DNA of 60,634 nucleotides, taken from positions 1 through 60,634 of the forward strand of contig NZ_SCTW01000069.1 in NCBI RefSeq assembly GCF_004322395.1, in the 5' to 3' direction. Origin of the DNA: Methylobacter sp. (GTDB lineage: Bacteria; Pseudomonadota; Gammaproteobacteria; Methylococcales; Methylomonadaceae). A program made the position numbers and the translations under genes. Positions 21,603 through 31,182 of the stretch are shown here, piece by piece. Numbering within the stretch: the first letter of the stretch is position 1; each line of letters opens with the position of its first letter. The notes below the pieces were generated by a model. That model had not been told where the DNA came from and ran no database searches. It saw nothing but the letters and a program-made list of their open reading frames with translations.

Positions 21603-22262
21603 ATGCGATTGTTATTGGTTGAAGACGACGAAATATTGGGCGATGGACTGGTTGAAGGCTTAAAAATGGAAGGTTATGCCGTTGACTGGCTAACCAACGG
21701 CAAGCTGGCCGACGAGGCGCTGAAACTCAACAGCTACGAACTGGTCGTGCTCGACCTGAACCTGCCGGATATGGAAGGCCTGGATATTTTGAAAGCGTTA
21801 AGAGCGCGCAAGGATGAAACGCCGGTGATGGTTTTGACCGCTAAGGATACCGTTCCTGATCGCGTACTGGGCCTGGATAGCGGCGCCGATGATTTTGTCA
21901 TTAAACCGTTTGAACTGGATGAAGTTTGCGCACGATTAAGAGCATTGGCGAGAAGAAACGAAGGCCGTAGCGCCCCTAATATTGAATATAAAGGCATTGT
22001 TTTGGATCCGGCCTCGCATCAGGTTACCTGGAACGAGGAAAAGGTCGATCTATCGCAAAAAGAGTTCGAAATATTGAGCTTTTTAATGAGCAATATCGGC
22101 CGGGTCATTTCCCGCGCCCGGCTTGAAGAAAGCTTGTATTCATGGGATTCGGACGTGGAGAGCAACACCGTCGAAGTTCATATTCACCACTTGAGGAAAA
22201 AACTCGACCCGTCCATTATCCGCACCGTCAGGGGGGTGGGTTATATTATCGATGAAGATTAG
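21603..22262 (+). CDS. OmpR-family response regulator (QseB/PmrA type)
   Basis: A 219-residue transcription regulator: receiver domain with LLVEDDE, phospho-acceptor D51 (VLDLNLP), T78 and K100 (VIKPF), followed by a winged-helix DNA-binding domain (about 125-217, SQKEFEILSFLM, EVHIHHLRKKLD, TVRGVGYIID). The cognate histidine kinase begins 171 bp downstream, with an inverted repeat between the two genes. Its targets are unknown; QseB/PmrA relatives control envelope and surface traits. Confidence 0.92.
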   Translation: MRLLLVEDDEILGDGLVEGLKMEGYAVDWLTNGKLADEALKLNSYELVVLDLNLPDMEGLDILKALRARKDETPVMVLTAKDTVPDRVLGLDSGADDFVIKPFELDEVCARLRALARRNEGRSAPNIEYKGIVLDPASHQVTWNEEKVDLSQKEFEILSFLMSNIGRVISRARLEESLYSWDSDVESNTVEVHIHHLRKKLDPSIIRTVRGVGYIIDED

Positions 22263-22292
22263 GATTAACTTTAATAATGGAACGCGAATAAA

Positions 22293-22340
22293 AAAGGCGA
22301 AAGACAAAAAAACAACTTTTTGCCTTTGTCTTTCGCCTTT
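22293..22340. repeat. 16-bp perfect inverted repeat inside two-component operon
   Basis: AAAGGCGAAAGACAAA (22293-22308) pairs with TTTGTCTTTCGCCTTT (22325-22340) around a 16-base loop. The left arm with its A tail recurs at 58894-58912. The hairpin sits between the response-regulator and kinase genes and could reduce kinase expression relative to the regulator. Confidence 0.7.
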
Positions 22341-22433
22341 CGTCTTGTGCCTTTTATCAGAGTACTTACCAACCTAACCCGCATCATCCCTATTCCATTT
22401 TTCTAACCATCCAGTAGTCACCACCGAGAATTA

Positions 22434-24035
22434 ATGAATTATTCGCTACGCCAACTGCTGTTATTTAGCCTGCTTTCCGCATCCATGTTGATCTGGGGAG
22501 TAACAGCCTATATGAGCTACAAAGTCACCCGCGACGAAGTCGCCAGTTTGTTTGACGCAGAATTGGCGCAATCGGCAAAAGTGCTGCATGTGTTTGTAGA
22601 AAGTCTGGTGCGTGAAGGTTCATTATCCAAACATTGGGCGCAAACACAGACCGATGAGCGGTTACATCCCTATACCGGGCGTAAAAATAAAAGGCAAAGC
22701 GCGTTTCAACTCTGGGCTAAAGAGGACGACTTGTTGATGCGCTCCGGCAGTTCGGCTGAATCCAAAGCGCACGTATTAAGCAAAAAAAACATTGATGATC
22801 AATTATGGGACGTATTTGACGGGCTTTTGGAAGCAAGTGCTTTAGGTCATAAATACGAAAGAAAAGTCGCTTTCCAGCTATGGTCCAAAAATGACGGACT
22901 GTTACTGCGTTCGGAAAGTGCGCCCACTTTCGCCTTTTCCTCTGCAACGCATGGTTTTAGCGAAACCGACATCGATGGACATGTGTGGCACGTGTTCAGT
23001 ATTTCCAGCTCAAATGATGAATATATTATTCATGTCGGCCAAAAGGAAGAGATACGCGCCGAATTAACCGATGAAATATCGGCGCAATTGGTGATGCAAT
23101 TCCTGGTCGGGTTGCCGATTTTAGGCATCGTTATCTGGATTATTGTCGGACATGCGTTAAAGCCGCTCAATCGATTGGAAATAGCCTTGTCCAGGCGGGA
23201 AGCCAGTTTTCTTAAACCGCTATCCAGTAAAAAACTGCCCAAAGAAATCATCCCGGTGGTCAATGAGATCAACAACTTGTTTGCCCAGCTAGAGCAGGCC
23301 TTTGAACATGAACGCCGATTTACCGCCGATGCCTCGCACGAATTAAGAACACCGTTGGCAGGACTGCTCACCCAGGCTCAGGTTGCAATGCGCACCGGTG
23401 ACGAAAAGGTCCGCCATCAAGCGCTCAAGCGAATCGAGCAAGCCGTTAATCGCATGACTTATATGGTGCAACAGCTACTGACCTTTTCACGCATTGAATC
23501 CGGCACTGAGTATTTAGCCAAAGAAACCACCGTGCTCAGCCGTGAAGTACCGCGAATCATTGCGGAACTCGATCCGGAGGCGCATAAAAAAGGGATTCAC
23601 ATGGAGTACGATGAAGTCAATGCGGTAACTATCGTAGCAAATACCTTGCTAATCAATATCCTGGTTAGAAACATTATCGACAATGCGATCAAATATACGC
23701 CGATTCAAGGGACCGTAAAGGTTAGCCTGATAGGCACCGAACATCAATTACGGCTATGTATTGAGGACTCGGGACCTGGCATATCGCCGGATCAATATGA
23801 AAACTCGCTAAAACGATTCCATCGTTGCGTTGAAACCGCCAATAAAGTACAGGGTACCGGCCTGGGCTTTTCAATTGTTCAGCGCATTGCAACAATACAT
23901 GACGCCGAGCTTGTCTTGGATGAATCCGAATTTGGCGGTTTAAAAGTAACGGTGATTTTTACTTTGCCGACCAGAGCCGCGGTTAAAAAGAATCTTAGTA
24001 AATTAAGTTTTTTTACTATCAAGAAAAGCGCTTGA
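22434..24035 (+). CDS. QseC-type sensor histidine kinase with duplicated sensor segment
   Basis: A 533-residue inner-membrane kinase. Membrane helices lie at about 9-28 and 221-240, enclosing a periplasmic sensor. The sensor carries the 2CSK_N-type block AFQLW-K--LL-RS ... I-D--WDVF twice (about 88-128 and 144-188), an internal duplication; QseC normally has one. Then come a short linker, the H box with H302 (ADASHELRTPLAG), and an HATPase domain (NIIDNAIKYTP, EDSGPGI, GTGLGFSIV). The phosphate should pass to the regulator encoded just upstream. The operon's signal is unknown. Confidence 0.9.
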   Translation: MNYSLRQLLLFSLLSASMLIWGVTAYMSYKVTRDEVASLFDAELAQSAKVLHVFVESLVREGSLSKHWAQTQTDERLHPYTGRKNKRQSAFQLWAKEDDLLMRSGSSAESKAHVLSKKNIDDQLWDVFDGLLEASALGHKYERKVAFQLWSKNDGLLLRSESAPTFAFSSATHGFSETDIDGHVWHVFSISSSNDEYIIHVGQKEEIRAELTDEISAQLVMQFLVGLPILGIVIWIIVGHALKPLNRLEIALSRREASFLKPLSSKKLPKEIIPVVNEINNLFAQLEQAFEHERRFTADASHELRTPLAGLLTQAQVAMRTGDEKVRHQALKRIEQAVNRMTYMVQQLLTFSRIESGTEYLAKETTVLSREVPRIIAELDPEAHKKGIHMEYDEVNAVTIVANTLLINILVRNIIDNAIKYTPIQGTVKVSLIGTEHQLRLCIEDSGPGISPDQYENSLKRFHRCVETANKVQGTGLGFSIVQRIATIHDAELVLDESEFGGLKVTVIFTLPTRAAVKKNLSKLSFFTIKKSA

Positions 24036-24077
24036 GATGCTGATTATTCAAAAAGTGCAATGAACCTATGCTGGAAA

Positions 24078-24506
24078 TCACCAACAGTCAGTCACGGGAA
24101 GAGCGGTTGAAATACCTCTAGCTCCGGTTTGCGTTAATGATAGCGTGCCGCATTTATCATTGGACTGAGCGCCGGTTGGCGCCGCATTCAAGGTGTAGCT
24201 GCTGGCAGTCACAGCATTAATAGTCAAATTATAATACGGTGTGCCCCCATCTACCGGACTGGTGACCGAGAAAATAGTTGGACTTCCGGTATTACCGTCA
24301 GTCGTACCAGCTCCTAAATAACTGTTCGTTTCTGTGAAATGGCGCTCCATTGCATTAGCGAACCCCAGTAACGCCCCTTTCGCATCCGCTCGACGCGATT
24401 TCATGACGCTATCCTGATAGCTGGGATAAGCGATACTTGCAAAAATACCCACGATTGCCACGGTAACCATCAGTTCAATTAAAGTAAAAGCTTGTTGTTT
24501 GTTCAT
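24078..24506 (-). CDS. pilE: Type IV minor pilin PilE-like
   Basis: A 142-residue prepilin. The class III leader is only six residues (MNKQQA) before FTLIELMVTVAIVGIFASIAYPSY, with the usual Glu at +5. The residue just before the cleavage site is Ala rather than the near-invariant Gly. A C-terminal Cys pair (DKC and TDC) should form the D-region disulfide. It is the last gene of the minor-pilin operon, directly after pilY1, as in Pseudomonas. PilE primes pilus assembly with FimU, PilV, PilW and PilX. Confidence 0.88.
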   Translation of the reverse strand: MNKQQAFTLIELMVTVAIVGIFASIAYPSYQDSVMKSRRADAKGALLGFANAMERHFTETNSYLGAGTTDGNTGSPTIFSVTSPVDGGTPYYNLTINAVTASSYTLNAAPTGAQSNDKCGTLSLTQTGARGISTALPVTDCW

Positions 24507-24560
24507 GTTATTTAATAAATGAGTGAAAAATTAATATTGAGCACGAACGCTCTGTATTGC

Positions 24561-27500
24561 TTAACGTAATTGTCGCCAAGATTGGCGACTTCCACCGCCG
24601 GATGTCGACTCCGTCGTGCTCTCCAATGATCCCGAGGATCCACTGGTATATTTGTATTCAACAGTTCCCGCGCTTACTACACCAGGAGTCTTAATAATAC
24701 CTACCGTTGATTTTTTACCGGATACCGATATGTTATCGTCACTACTGTTGACACTATTATCGCCGTTAGTATCAACAAGTTTAACCATATCTTCGATATT
24801 GATAATGCCATTACCTGTTAAATCGAAAGGCGTTTCATTAAGACGGTTACCTGTAAGCGCGTCCAACTCCATTAGCCAACTGCTGCCTCCAAAAGAGCAT
24901 TTGCCGTTATCGGGCGTCATGGTGGCAAAAATAATTCGCCCGTTTCTTAATAGTGCCTGCACAACTACGCGCTCGCCGGCAGCGGTACTGGGCGGTGTTA
25001 GTAAATCCATGTACCAGCCTTTTTTGTCAGGATCGCCATGGACATTAGCGTCATTTTTGGATGTCACCCGTACACTAAAATTACCCTTGGTGCCTTCAAC
25101 CAGAATGGATTGTTGTACCAGTTCTGAACGTACGGCATTGGGGGAGCTACTGCCGCATGTGTCGCTGGTGCCGGCGCGTTTTACGCAAAGGTCTTTAATG
25201 CCGTAAAAGCTTTGTGTTTGCGGTGATGCAGGTACGGTATTGTCACCGGTTTCAAAATATTTACCGGTTCCTACATAAACCAATACCCCGTATGTGCCTA
25301 ATGAAGGTGGATGTAGACCTGCCTGCGGTTTGGCTGTAATAGGCTGGACAACTCCAGAGCTGTCTTTAGCTATAAATAGCGGCTTGGGGGTACTGCCGGT
25401 TTTGAATGCCACCTCCCACTGGCTTGCGGTGCTGCTACTGACATCGAATTTCCAGAGATTCCCTTTAAAATCGCCTGCGTAAATGGCATCAACGATACGA
25501 TCGCCGTTAACGTCAACACAAATAGGCGTTGATAGACCATTCGGACTGCTGGCATCGCCGGTTTCCGTTGAGATTGATTTGATAAGCGCGCCGGTTTTTA
25601 TATCGACAATATACAGTACGGCTTTTTGATTGACGCTGTTGTAACCATTACCGAATACCGCGGCAAAATTACCGTTCGCCATGCGCACGATCGAGGCTTG
25701 GCCTAGCATATAGCCTAAATGATTGGTAAAGCCATAGCGTTTATTACTGCCTGATAGATCATCTGTCAGATCAGTTGCCACGGGGGCGGAACTGGCGTTG
25801 ATTTCCCATAACACTCTATTTGCAGTAAAGCTTGTTTCAGCGCTCGCATAGTTGGCCGGGTTCAGAAAAGTGACATCCAAAGCGAAGATGCCCTTGCCGC
25901 CGGCGCCCAAGGTTTCAACCAGTGCGGTCCGCCACTCTTTCTGACCGTTGCCATCGGCATCGAAATAAGCATCGCCGGCAATAGGAGCACCGTCGACAAA
26001 ATATTTATGCTGACCGCTGCTTAAGTAGGTCGGGGAAGTGAATGCCGATAAATTGGCTAATACAGTGTGGGGCACATAAGCGAAAAGCTCGTTTCCGTTG
26101 CCGGTACCCGTGATATTGGCGTTAAAAACGTGCAGCATGCCATCGTTTCCGCCAATTGCCACCATCGGTGTTCTGGCCTTAAACGCAGCACTGTTACGAA
26201 AAGTTAAGTAATTACTGCCTTCGGCGCCAGGCAGTTTATCAAAGCCAAAATTGCGGTTACTGTTGATAAACCACGGGTCGGAATTAACCAAATCACCCAA
26301 TAATGCGTTTGTACCCGTACGTTTGCGTAGCGAACCGAAGGGTTGTTCGTTAGTTTGGTCGCCACGCAGATAGTCGACTTGGTTTTCGGTAAGCAATGCC
26401 TGCTGAGTCGCATTCAAATTACTCCATAGAAATGAAATGCCCTTTGGTGTCGCTGTCGGGTTATAACTAAAAATCGAACGGTCATTCATGCCTTGTGCGG
26501 TTACCCGTTGCCCGGCATCCCAGGTTGGATTGCTGGCGATGCTGCCATTGGCATTGATCGAATAGGCGAGTAATTGGCCTGTCCAATCGCCACTGTTGAA
26601 TTTAGCTTGGTAAACAACGCTGTTGGTGTCCAGGCGGGTTGAATTGGTGGTTACCGACGCTGATGACCCGGATTTGACCAGTACATCGTTAAGAATGGTA
26701 TCCAGCGCATTTTCCAGAAGCGCGGGATTGGAAGCCCTGAAAAATGCATCGGGTATGCCATTGTTATCTTTATCCCAGGATTGGTTGGCAGGATTATCCG
26801 CCAAACTGGAATCGACAGTATCGAAACCGCCGTATTTGGCTGTGTACCACAGCGGGTTTTCCAGTAACTTGGTGCTGGGTGTGCCTTGGGTATAGCTGGT
26901 GGTCGTGGGACTTGTGACGCCGGATGGTAAAGCAGCGCCTAAATTGAAGTTGCTGCCTCCGGGACGCAAAATCGGCAGCACGACGCCATCGCTAGTGGTG
27001 CCGGTTATGGTGTAACCAAAGCGCAATGCATGCCCTGCAGCGGCTTGCAGTACGGAAGCTTCGACTTTGATGGTCGTATTCCCCGCACTGGGAGTGGCAT
27101 TATTTGTGGCGCCCGGCGTGCAACTTGAACCTACACAGAATTTAAGTCCGGCGATGCCGTCCATGTCGTAATCATTACCCCAGGTTGAATCTTCCCAGTT
27201 GACTTTTAAACTGCCGGAAACCAATTTGCCGTCGGCATAGGTGAGGCTTTCCACCGTTAAATCGGTCATGCTGCAAATACGCCAGTTGCTGGTGGCGGCA
27301 GTTGCACTGGCCGTAGAATTGGCTTCGCAAGCAGGCAGCAAAGTGACGGTGCCGTTGCCGACGGGGATTTCAAACTTCGGTAAGCTTTCTGCAAGAGCTA
27401 CGCTGTAGGTATTAACATTTTGTTTTCCGTCCCTATCGGAGCGCAAGTCGTGGGTGCGGGCGTAATAAGCCAAACCGGCGATATTATAGGTGCCTTCCAA

Positions 27501-29048
27501 ACTGGGTACTTCAGGGCAAATGCCCGCCACCGACGATAAATTACTGACCGACTTGGAGCTGCACTGTTTATTGTTCGTAGTGCCATTGCTGCCGACCAAA
27601 TAGTCGCCGCTAATGTTTTCTGCGGTGCCAACGGCGTCGGTTTCGGTTGCGGCATTGATGCCCAAATCGTTGCTGAGCTCATTGCCATCAAAAGAGTTAA
27701 GCCCCGTTGAAATCGCTATGACTGAATTGGTTGCGCACCATTCGGCGGCAGGCATCGGATCGACCCAGCTGACCTGGGGCAGTGAGGGAATGAAAGTGGA
27801 ATCGCTGGTGTCAAAAGCCGTCGTCGGATTAGCCTTACCGGCCAGATAACGCAACGATTCCAAATAAGTTTCGCTTAAAGGGTTGCCCCATTCCACGCAT
27901 TGCCCATTATTAAAACTGAGCAAACCGGGGCTGTTGCAGGAACTTTGGTAAACATGATTGGTGAAATCATAACTGCTGATTCTAAACCGGTTCAAGGCAT
28001 TGATAATGCCGGCATCGGTAGTTGCCTGATTAAGAAATTGACCATTGGTTTTATCGATCTCGTTGGCGCTGCCGGTACTGTTGTCAAACATCTGGTTCAC
28101 GTTGCGGCGTAACACACCGCCCGATTTGTTTTTATTCCAACTGCCGGTCATCAAGCCGAAATACACCGGTTTGCTGGCTTCGGCGTATTTTTGCAGCAAA
28201 CCGGTGGGTTTCTTATTGCTGCCGTAAGTTTTGCAATTGGTTTCTTCCAGGCCCGATACGCAAACCTTGACCCGTACATTGAGTCCGGTGTCCGCATTTG
28301 CGCTTACCAAGTTGGCACTATTGGCCGGCCGTGTTCCTGAGCCCCACTGGCACTGGGTTACTTCGGAAGCTGCCCAGCTTGGAAAACTGCCGCTCGCTAT
28401 CCGCAGCAGAGGGGGGTAGGTGGTGGTGCCGGCATCCTTGGCAAGGCCGGAGCCCTGAGTGAGGTTACACAAACTGATGGACGTTTGGGCATAAGGGACG
28501 TATTTTTGCATATCCGTTGTTGATGCCGCGGTAAATACCTTGGCGAAGGAATGCACATCGTAAGGTATCAAACTGCGTTCCAGTACCGTATCGGTAGTAT
28601 CCGTGGATCGAAAACCGCCGTATAGCACTTTGCGGATAACGTCCATTCGCGTCATCGTGGCCCAGTTCAGGAAGTTGCCGCTCCATTGACTGCTACAGTG
28701 ATGGCTGTTGGCGCCTATTGCGGCACTTGCCGGCTCAAAGCGGCTATTGGTGTAGGTGTAGCATTTTTGATTATCGAAATAGCCGTAGTAATCAAAAGTA
28801 TCGATATAACTGGTGTCCAGTGTACCGTTGTTATCCAGATCGGAATAATCGGTATAAGCTTTGATGTAAAGCTGGTGATCGCGGGACATGGTGAGCATGA
28901 CTCGTGGCGATGCCGCCTGCGAAATGGTCAATGGCGACTGGGCAATGTTTAAATCCACAGCAAAAGCTGTTGGCAGCATGCTCGAACAGGCGGCAAAGAC
29001 AACCTGAAAAACGATATACAGGCATCTTTTAGTGTTGTTCGTTTTCAT
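24561..29048 (-). CDS. pilY1: PilY1-like pilus tip adhesin / assembly factor
   Basis: A 1495-residue secreted protein, larger than Pseudomonas PilY1. Signal peptide about 1-30 (ending TAFA). The N-terminal half is Ser/Thr/Asn-rich and Cys-containing; the C-terminal half (about 880-1400) is the PilY1 beta-propeller with KTPMVAIGGNDGMLHVFNA-like blades and the calcium site DVNGDRIVD followed by AGDFKGNLWKFD. Near the C-terminus, a dockerin-like pair (LTGNGIINIEDM and DTNGDNSVNSSDD) may bind further calcium. PilY1 sits at the pilus tip, promotes extension and mediates attachment and surface sensing. Calcium-dependent retraction control is known for the family. Confidence 0.92.
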   Translation of the reverse strand: MKTNNTKRCLYIVFQVVFAACSSMLPTAFAVDLNIAQSPLTISQAASPRVMLTMSRDHQLYIKAYTDYSDLDNNGTLDTSYIDTFDYYGYFDNQKCYTYTNSRFEPASAAIGANSHHCSSQWSGNFLNWATMTRMDVIRKVLYGGFRSTDTTDTVLERSLIPYDVHSFAKVFTAASTTDMQKYVPYAQTSISLCNLTQGSGLAKDAGTTTYPPLLRIASGSFPSWAASEVTQCQWGSGTRPANSANLVSANADTGLNVRVKVCVSGLEETNCKTYGSNKKPTGLLQKYAEASKPVYFGLMTGSWNKNKSGGVLRRNVNQMFDNSTGSANEIDKTNGQFLNQATTDAGIINALNRFRISSYDFTNHVYQSSCNSPGLLSFNNGQCVEWGNPLSETYLESLRYLAGKANPTTAFDTSDSTFIPSLPQVSWVDPMPAAEWCATNSVIAISTGLNSFDGNELSNDLGINAATETDAVGTAENISGDYLVGSNGTTNNKQCSSKSVSNLSSVAGICPEVPSLEGTYNIAGLAYYARTHDLRSDRDGKQNVNTYSVALAESLPKFEIPVGNGTVTLLPACEANSTASATAATSNWRICSMTDLTVESLTYADGKLVSGSLKVNWEDSTWGNDYDMDGIAGLKFCVGSSCTPGATNNATPSAGNTTIKVEASVLQAAAGHALRFGYTITGTTSDGVVLPILRPGGSNFNLGAALPSGVTSPTTTSYTQGTPSTKLLENPLWYTAKYGGFDTVDSSLADNPANQSWDKDNNGIPDAFFRASNPALLENALDTILNDVLVKSGSSASVTTNSTRLDTNSVVYQAKFNSGDWTGQLLAYSINANGSIASNPTWDAGQRVTAQGMNDRSIFSYNPTATPKGISFLWSNLNATQQALLTENQVDYLRGDQTNEQPFGSLRKRTGTNALLGDLVNSDPWFINSNRNFGFDKLPGAEGSNYLTFRNSAAFKARTPMVAIGGNDGMLHVFNANITGTGNGNELFAYVPHTVLANLSAFTSPTYLSSGQHKYFVDGAPIAGDAYFDADGNGQKEWRTALVETLGAGGKGIFALDVTFLNPANYASAETSFTANRVLWEINASSAPVATDLTDDLSGSNKRYGFTNHLGYMLGQASIVRMANGNFAAVFGNGYNSVNQKAVLYIVDIKTGALIKSISTETGDASSPNGLSTPICVDVNGDRIVDAIYAGDFKGNLWKFDVSSSTASQWEVAFKTGSTPKPLFIAKDSSGVVQPITAKPQAGLHPPSLGTYGVLVYVGTGKYFETGDNTVPASPQTQSFYGIKDLCVKRAGTSDTCGSSSPNAVRSELVQQSILVEGTKGNFSVRVTSKNDANVHGDPDKKGWYMDLLTPPSTAAGERVVVQALLRNGRIIFATMTPDNGKCSFGGSSWLMELDALTGNRLNETPFDLTGNGIINIEDMVKLVDTNGDNSVNSSDDNISVSGKKSTVGIIKTPGVVSAGTVEYKYTSGSSGSLESTTESTSGGGSRQSWRQLR

Positions 29049-29096
29049 GAGAGCCGCTCCGATTGTGTGTGGCGATATTCGGGTTTGATAGAAGAA

Positions 29097-29600
29097 TTAG
29101 CGTTTATAAACCGATTGCAGTACGACAACGGCAGTACTGGTACCACCAACTGCTCGCGCAGTGATCCGATATAATTCATTTTCGTTGTAATTCCCGGCAT
29201 CCAGAGTGCTGCTGCCGATAGTGTTTAATTGTTGAATCACATAAAGAGGGGCACTGGCCGTATGGCTTAAAGAGGGCGCGCTGTAGGTTACCGTGTTGAA
29301 GCTTGACCAATCGTCGTTCTGTTGAGGCGGCGTGGCAACTTCATTGTATAAACCGTCGGTGCCTGTTGCTGTGAACGTGGGCAAAGTGGCTTGCTTCAAA
29401 AATGTTTCGCCGCCACGCAATGCCGCTTCTGCCGCTTGAAAAGCAATATTAGTGTCCCTGCTGTTTCCGGCCATTTTCTCTTCAAGGCCGGTTACTTGAC
29501 TGGCGGTGATGCCGATTAAGGTGAGCAACAGCAACATAATCATACTGACGGGCAGCACCACGCCGGATTGATGCTTAAATGGGGAATATTTGTTTACCAT
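29097..29600 (-). CDS. pilX: Type IV minor pilin PilX
   Basis: A 167-residue protein beginning MVNKYSPFKHQSG before VVLPVSMIMLLLLTLIGI, with no Glu at +5, as usual for PilX. The QAAEAALRGGE segment at about 60-70 is the PilX_N signature. An upstream in-frame ATG at 29639 overlaps pilW; 29600 is chosen because it lies just past the pilW stop and yields a proper leader peptide. PilX is a priming minor pilin that links to PilY1. Confidence 0.87.
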   Translation of the reverse strand: MVNKYSPFKHQSGVVLPVSMIMLLLLTLIGITASQVTGLEEKMAGNSRDTNIAFQAAEAALRGGETFLKQATLPTFTATGTDGLYNEVATPPQQNDDWSSFNTVTYSAPSLSHTASAPLYVIQQLNTIGSSTLDAGNYNENELYRITARAVGGTSTAVVVLQSVYKR

Positions 29601-29613
29601 TAATATCTTCCTT

Positions 29614-30657
29614 TTATGGCAACCGATTGCGTAACGCAATGGTTGAAGTAAAAACCCGCCTGATTCGTCGATCGGTCGGCGTGACCGTTGCGCCGTTGTA
29701 TGTATAGGCTACCGGCTGAGCGGCTAATCCGTCATTCATGCTTCTTACTAAAACACTGACGCGGATGCTGACCACTTGATTCATATTGAGTCCGGCTGTG
29801 CCCGCAGGCACATAATAATTGGCCGTGCCATCCGGCGTTGCATCAGTATCTGCACCATATAAAATCTGCATATTCTCAACGCCCTCAATCAATTCGATAG
29901 GATTAGTTGTGCTTACAGATTTGGAATTATCCAACCGCCATAATGCCGGTTCACCGCTGGCATTGTTACGGATAAAAAAGCTGTATGATCGATATGCCAA
30001 TAATTCTGCATCCGAACCGTAAGCCTTACTTAGTTTATTATCGGAATTTTGATTTTGGGCATGCGCGATAGTCTGGATTCCGCTGCCGGATGAGGCGTTC
30101 GTTGCTATGAAAATGTCCGTTGAGCTGCAATCGGAAATCATTAGCACATCATAAGCACTGATATTGCAGCTGTTAACTGCCGGTATTTGAATATTGGCGT
30201 TTACTGAAGCCAAATTACCGGTTAAGTAAGCGCAACTTGCGCCAAAATGATAAGTGATCGCATCGGTTCCGGCTACGCAATCATTGGAGGCACCGCATGC
30301 ACTGGCGCTCCAATTATTGGCAACATTATTGATACCGATAAGCGGCGTGCTAAGACCGCCGGCAAGCGTAACAGGAGCGGGGTTCGGATTGGGATTTTGA
30401 CGAGCGACTATAACGTTAGGAGTTATTGATCGGGTTGCACAACCCTGAAATCCCATCATGCGATTATCCCTTGTAATAAAATCCATTACAAACCGGCCAT
30501 TTTCCTGAAGCCTGGACAGGTTTTCCTGCATTCTATAGGTCTGTCTGGAGCCGAGAAAAATTTGCATGATGCCGCCTATTAAGAACGCACCCAATAACAT
30601 GGCTATCATGAGTTCTACCAGCGTAAAACCTGTTTGCGGGCTTTTAGGCCGTTTCAT
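29614..30657 (-). CDS. pilW: Type IV minor pilin PilW
   Basis: A 347-residue prepilin: leader ending QTG before FTLVELMIAMLLGAFLIGGI, with the PilW-family segment FLGSRQTYRMQENLSRLQENGRFVMDFI at about 28-55. The large C-terminal region has several Cys that can form disulfides. Its start overlaps the pilV stop (ATGA), so the two are translationally coupled. PilW is the large minor pilin of the priming complex. Confidence 0.9.
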   Translation of the reverse strand: MKRPKSPQTGFTLVELMIAMLLGAFLIGGIMQIFLGSRQTYRMQENLSRLQENGRFVMDFITRDNRMMGFQGCATRSITPNVIVARQNPNPNPAPVTLAGGLSTPLIGINNVANNWSASACGASNDCVAGTDAITYHFGASCAYLTGNLASVNANIQIPAVNSCNISAYDVLMISDCSSTDIFIATNASSGSGIQTIAHAQNQNSDNKLSKAYGSDAELLAYRSYSFFIRNNASGEPALWRLDNSKSVSTTNPIELIEGVENMQILYGADTDATPDGTANYYVPAGTAGLNMNQVVSIRVSVLVRSMNDGLAAQPVAYTYNGATVTPTDRRIRRVFTSTIALRNRLP

Positions 30658-31148
30658 AACTGAAAGCTCACTGAGAAATTCGGGTCGGAAGTGTTGACTG
30701 CCCCATCACGGTTATCATCCCAATTAACGGTAATAGTAAAAACCCGAGTTGCAGCGACAACCGTTATCGTTCCTGTACCGCTGGGCAGGGTGCTGGTTAA
30801 GGCGGCATTCCACTGGAATAGGTCATTTTGAGCCATTTGCGCACCGGTACAGCCGGTCGTGGTTTTGCAGCTTGCCTGATCTGCGGCAGCTGTCGGGGCC
30901 ATAGTTACAGTAAGGTATGTACCGGCTGTAATAACATTGCCGGTTGCCGGATTTATACTTTCATTTTTATTAGCCCGCATTCTGTCGGCCATGTCATAGG
31001 CCAACTGTGTAGCCTGGCTACGATTATAGGCGCTCAGGTTATTTTTGATGCTGGCAGCTTGAAGTCCTGCCAGCCCGAGTAAGCCGACAGCTAAAACAAG
31101 CGTCGCGATTAAAACTTCAATTAAGGTAAATCCGCTATTTTTATTCAT
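30654..31148 (-). CDS. pilV: Type IV minor pilin PilV
   Basis: A 164-residue prepilin with leader MNKNSG before FTLIEVLIATLVLAVGLLGLAGLQ, the GspI/PilV signature, followed by YNRSQATQLAYDMADRMRAN. The downstream globular part includes two Cys (SCKTTTGC). The end overlaps pilW. PilV is part of the minor-pilin priming complex. Confidence 0.9.
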   Translation of the reverse strand: MNKNSGFTLIEVLIATLVLAVGLLGLAGLQAASIKNNLSAYNRSQATQLAYDMADRMRANKNESINPATGNVITAGTYLTVTMAPTAAADQASCKTTTGCTGAQMAQNDLFQWNAALTSTLPSGTGTITVVAATRVFTITVNWDDNRDGAVNTSDPNFSVSFQL

Positions 31149-31182
31149 AAGGCATCAGAGGCCAAAAGAGTTTTTGGTTAGA

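Noticed and set aside
24616-25206. 196-residue plus-strand frame
   Set aside because: Antisense to pilY1; composition typical of a shadow frame.
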